Below, piece by piece: positions 48,705 through 48,780 of a DNA stretch of 48,780 bases; the stretch's first letter is position 1, and each line of letters begins with the position of its first letter. The translations under genes and the position numbers were made by a program. Origin of the DNA: an uncultured Muribaculaceae bacterium (lineage in GTDB: Bacteria; Bacteroidota; Bacteroidia; Bacteroidales; Muribaculaceae); NCBI GenBank assembly GCA_910578095.1, contig CAJTOZ010000025.1, positions 1 to 48,780 on the forward strand, given 5' to 3'. Under the pieces are notes generated by a model, which saw only the letters and a list, made by a program, of their open reading frames with translations, was not told where the DNA came from and did no database searches.

Positions 48705-48780
48705 TTCTTTAGTAAAAAAATGGCGCGCTTACTCTCAACAAGCAAGTGCAAAATTACGAAATCATCGCATAGAACTCTTT

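Overview
The window looks like chromosomal DNA of a high-GC member of the Bacteroidales, most likely Muribaculaceae-like (inference; no 16S gene is present). Evidence seen: many genes are preceded by the Bacteroidetes promoter pair TTTG/TTG-N19-20-TAnnTTTG, and the gene families are typical of the phylum (Porin_10-type porin, DUF4290, DUF3737, the nusB-yajC-ybbR-coaE cluster, a type-B type IX secretion cargo protein, archaeal-type ProRS, a class I fumarase, a Bacteroidetes-type II-C CRISPR-Cas system).

Layout. 1-1750 (minus strand): tail of an accessory or mobile module: the 5' end of a DUF6371/zinc-finger gene and a RepA-like hexameric ATPase, the latter bracketed by two inverted copies of a TGTCCAC/GTGGACA repeat cluster, followed by a REPIN-like palindromic repeat. 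1847-15711 (plus): porin, a solute-binding-like protein with an apparent frameshift, rfbD, prfC, sppA, lpxK, punA, thiL, then nusB-yajC-ybbR-coaE. 15697-16533 (minus): a secreted TPR protein. 16604-21240 (plus): flavin reductase, then the tightly overlapping glyA-ispD-recG. 21259-25832 (minus): DUF3037, HipA-like kinase, MATE exporter, PatB-type C-S lyase/aminotransferase and DUF3737, nearly all overlapping. 25991-27640 (plus): fumarase. 27725-38478 (minus): GT2 glycosyltransferase, proS, OmpA-like protein, a small acidic protein, rimM, DUF4290, uvrA, lytic transglycosylase, type IX cargo protein, AraC regulator. 38693-40027 (plus): TrpB2. 40090-40722 (minus): HD-domain protein.

40838-46977 holds a complete type II-C CRISPR-Cas locus: a tracrRNA on the minus strand divergent from cas9; cas9 in two overlapping frames; cas1 and cas2; then an array of seven 47-bp repeats (one is 46 bp) and six 30-bp spacers. 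The anti-repeat, the array-distal terminator and the repeat-internal promoter all indicate that crRNAs are read on the minus strand. Each repeat carries a Bacteroidetes-type promoter, and a gene ends 14 bp before the first repeat in that direction, so there is no room for an ordinary leader.

46992-48780 (minus): a small two-gene operon (ribbon-helix-helix-like protein plus a membrane protein), then an accessory pair of small genes (one apparently frameshifted) behind a roughly 200-nt leader. That leader starts at a near-consensus promoter. It can form a long closing stem, and the 3' arm of the stem is also complementary to the bases just before the start codon. This is the best candidate for an undescribed regulatory RNA in the window. 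No tRNA or rRNA gene was recognised.
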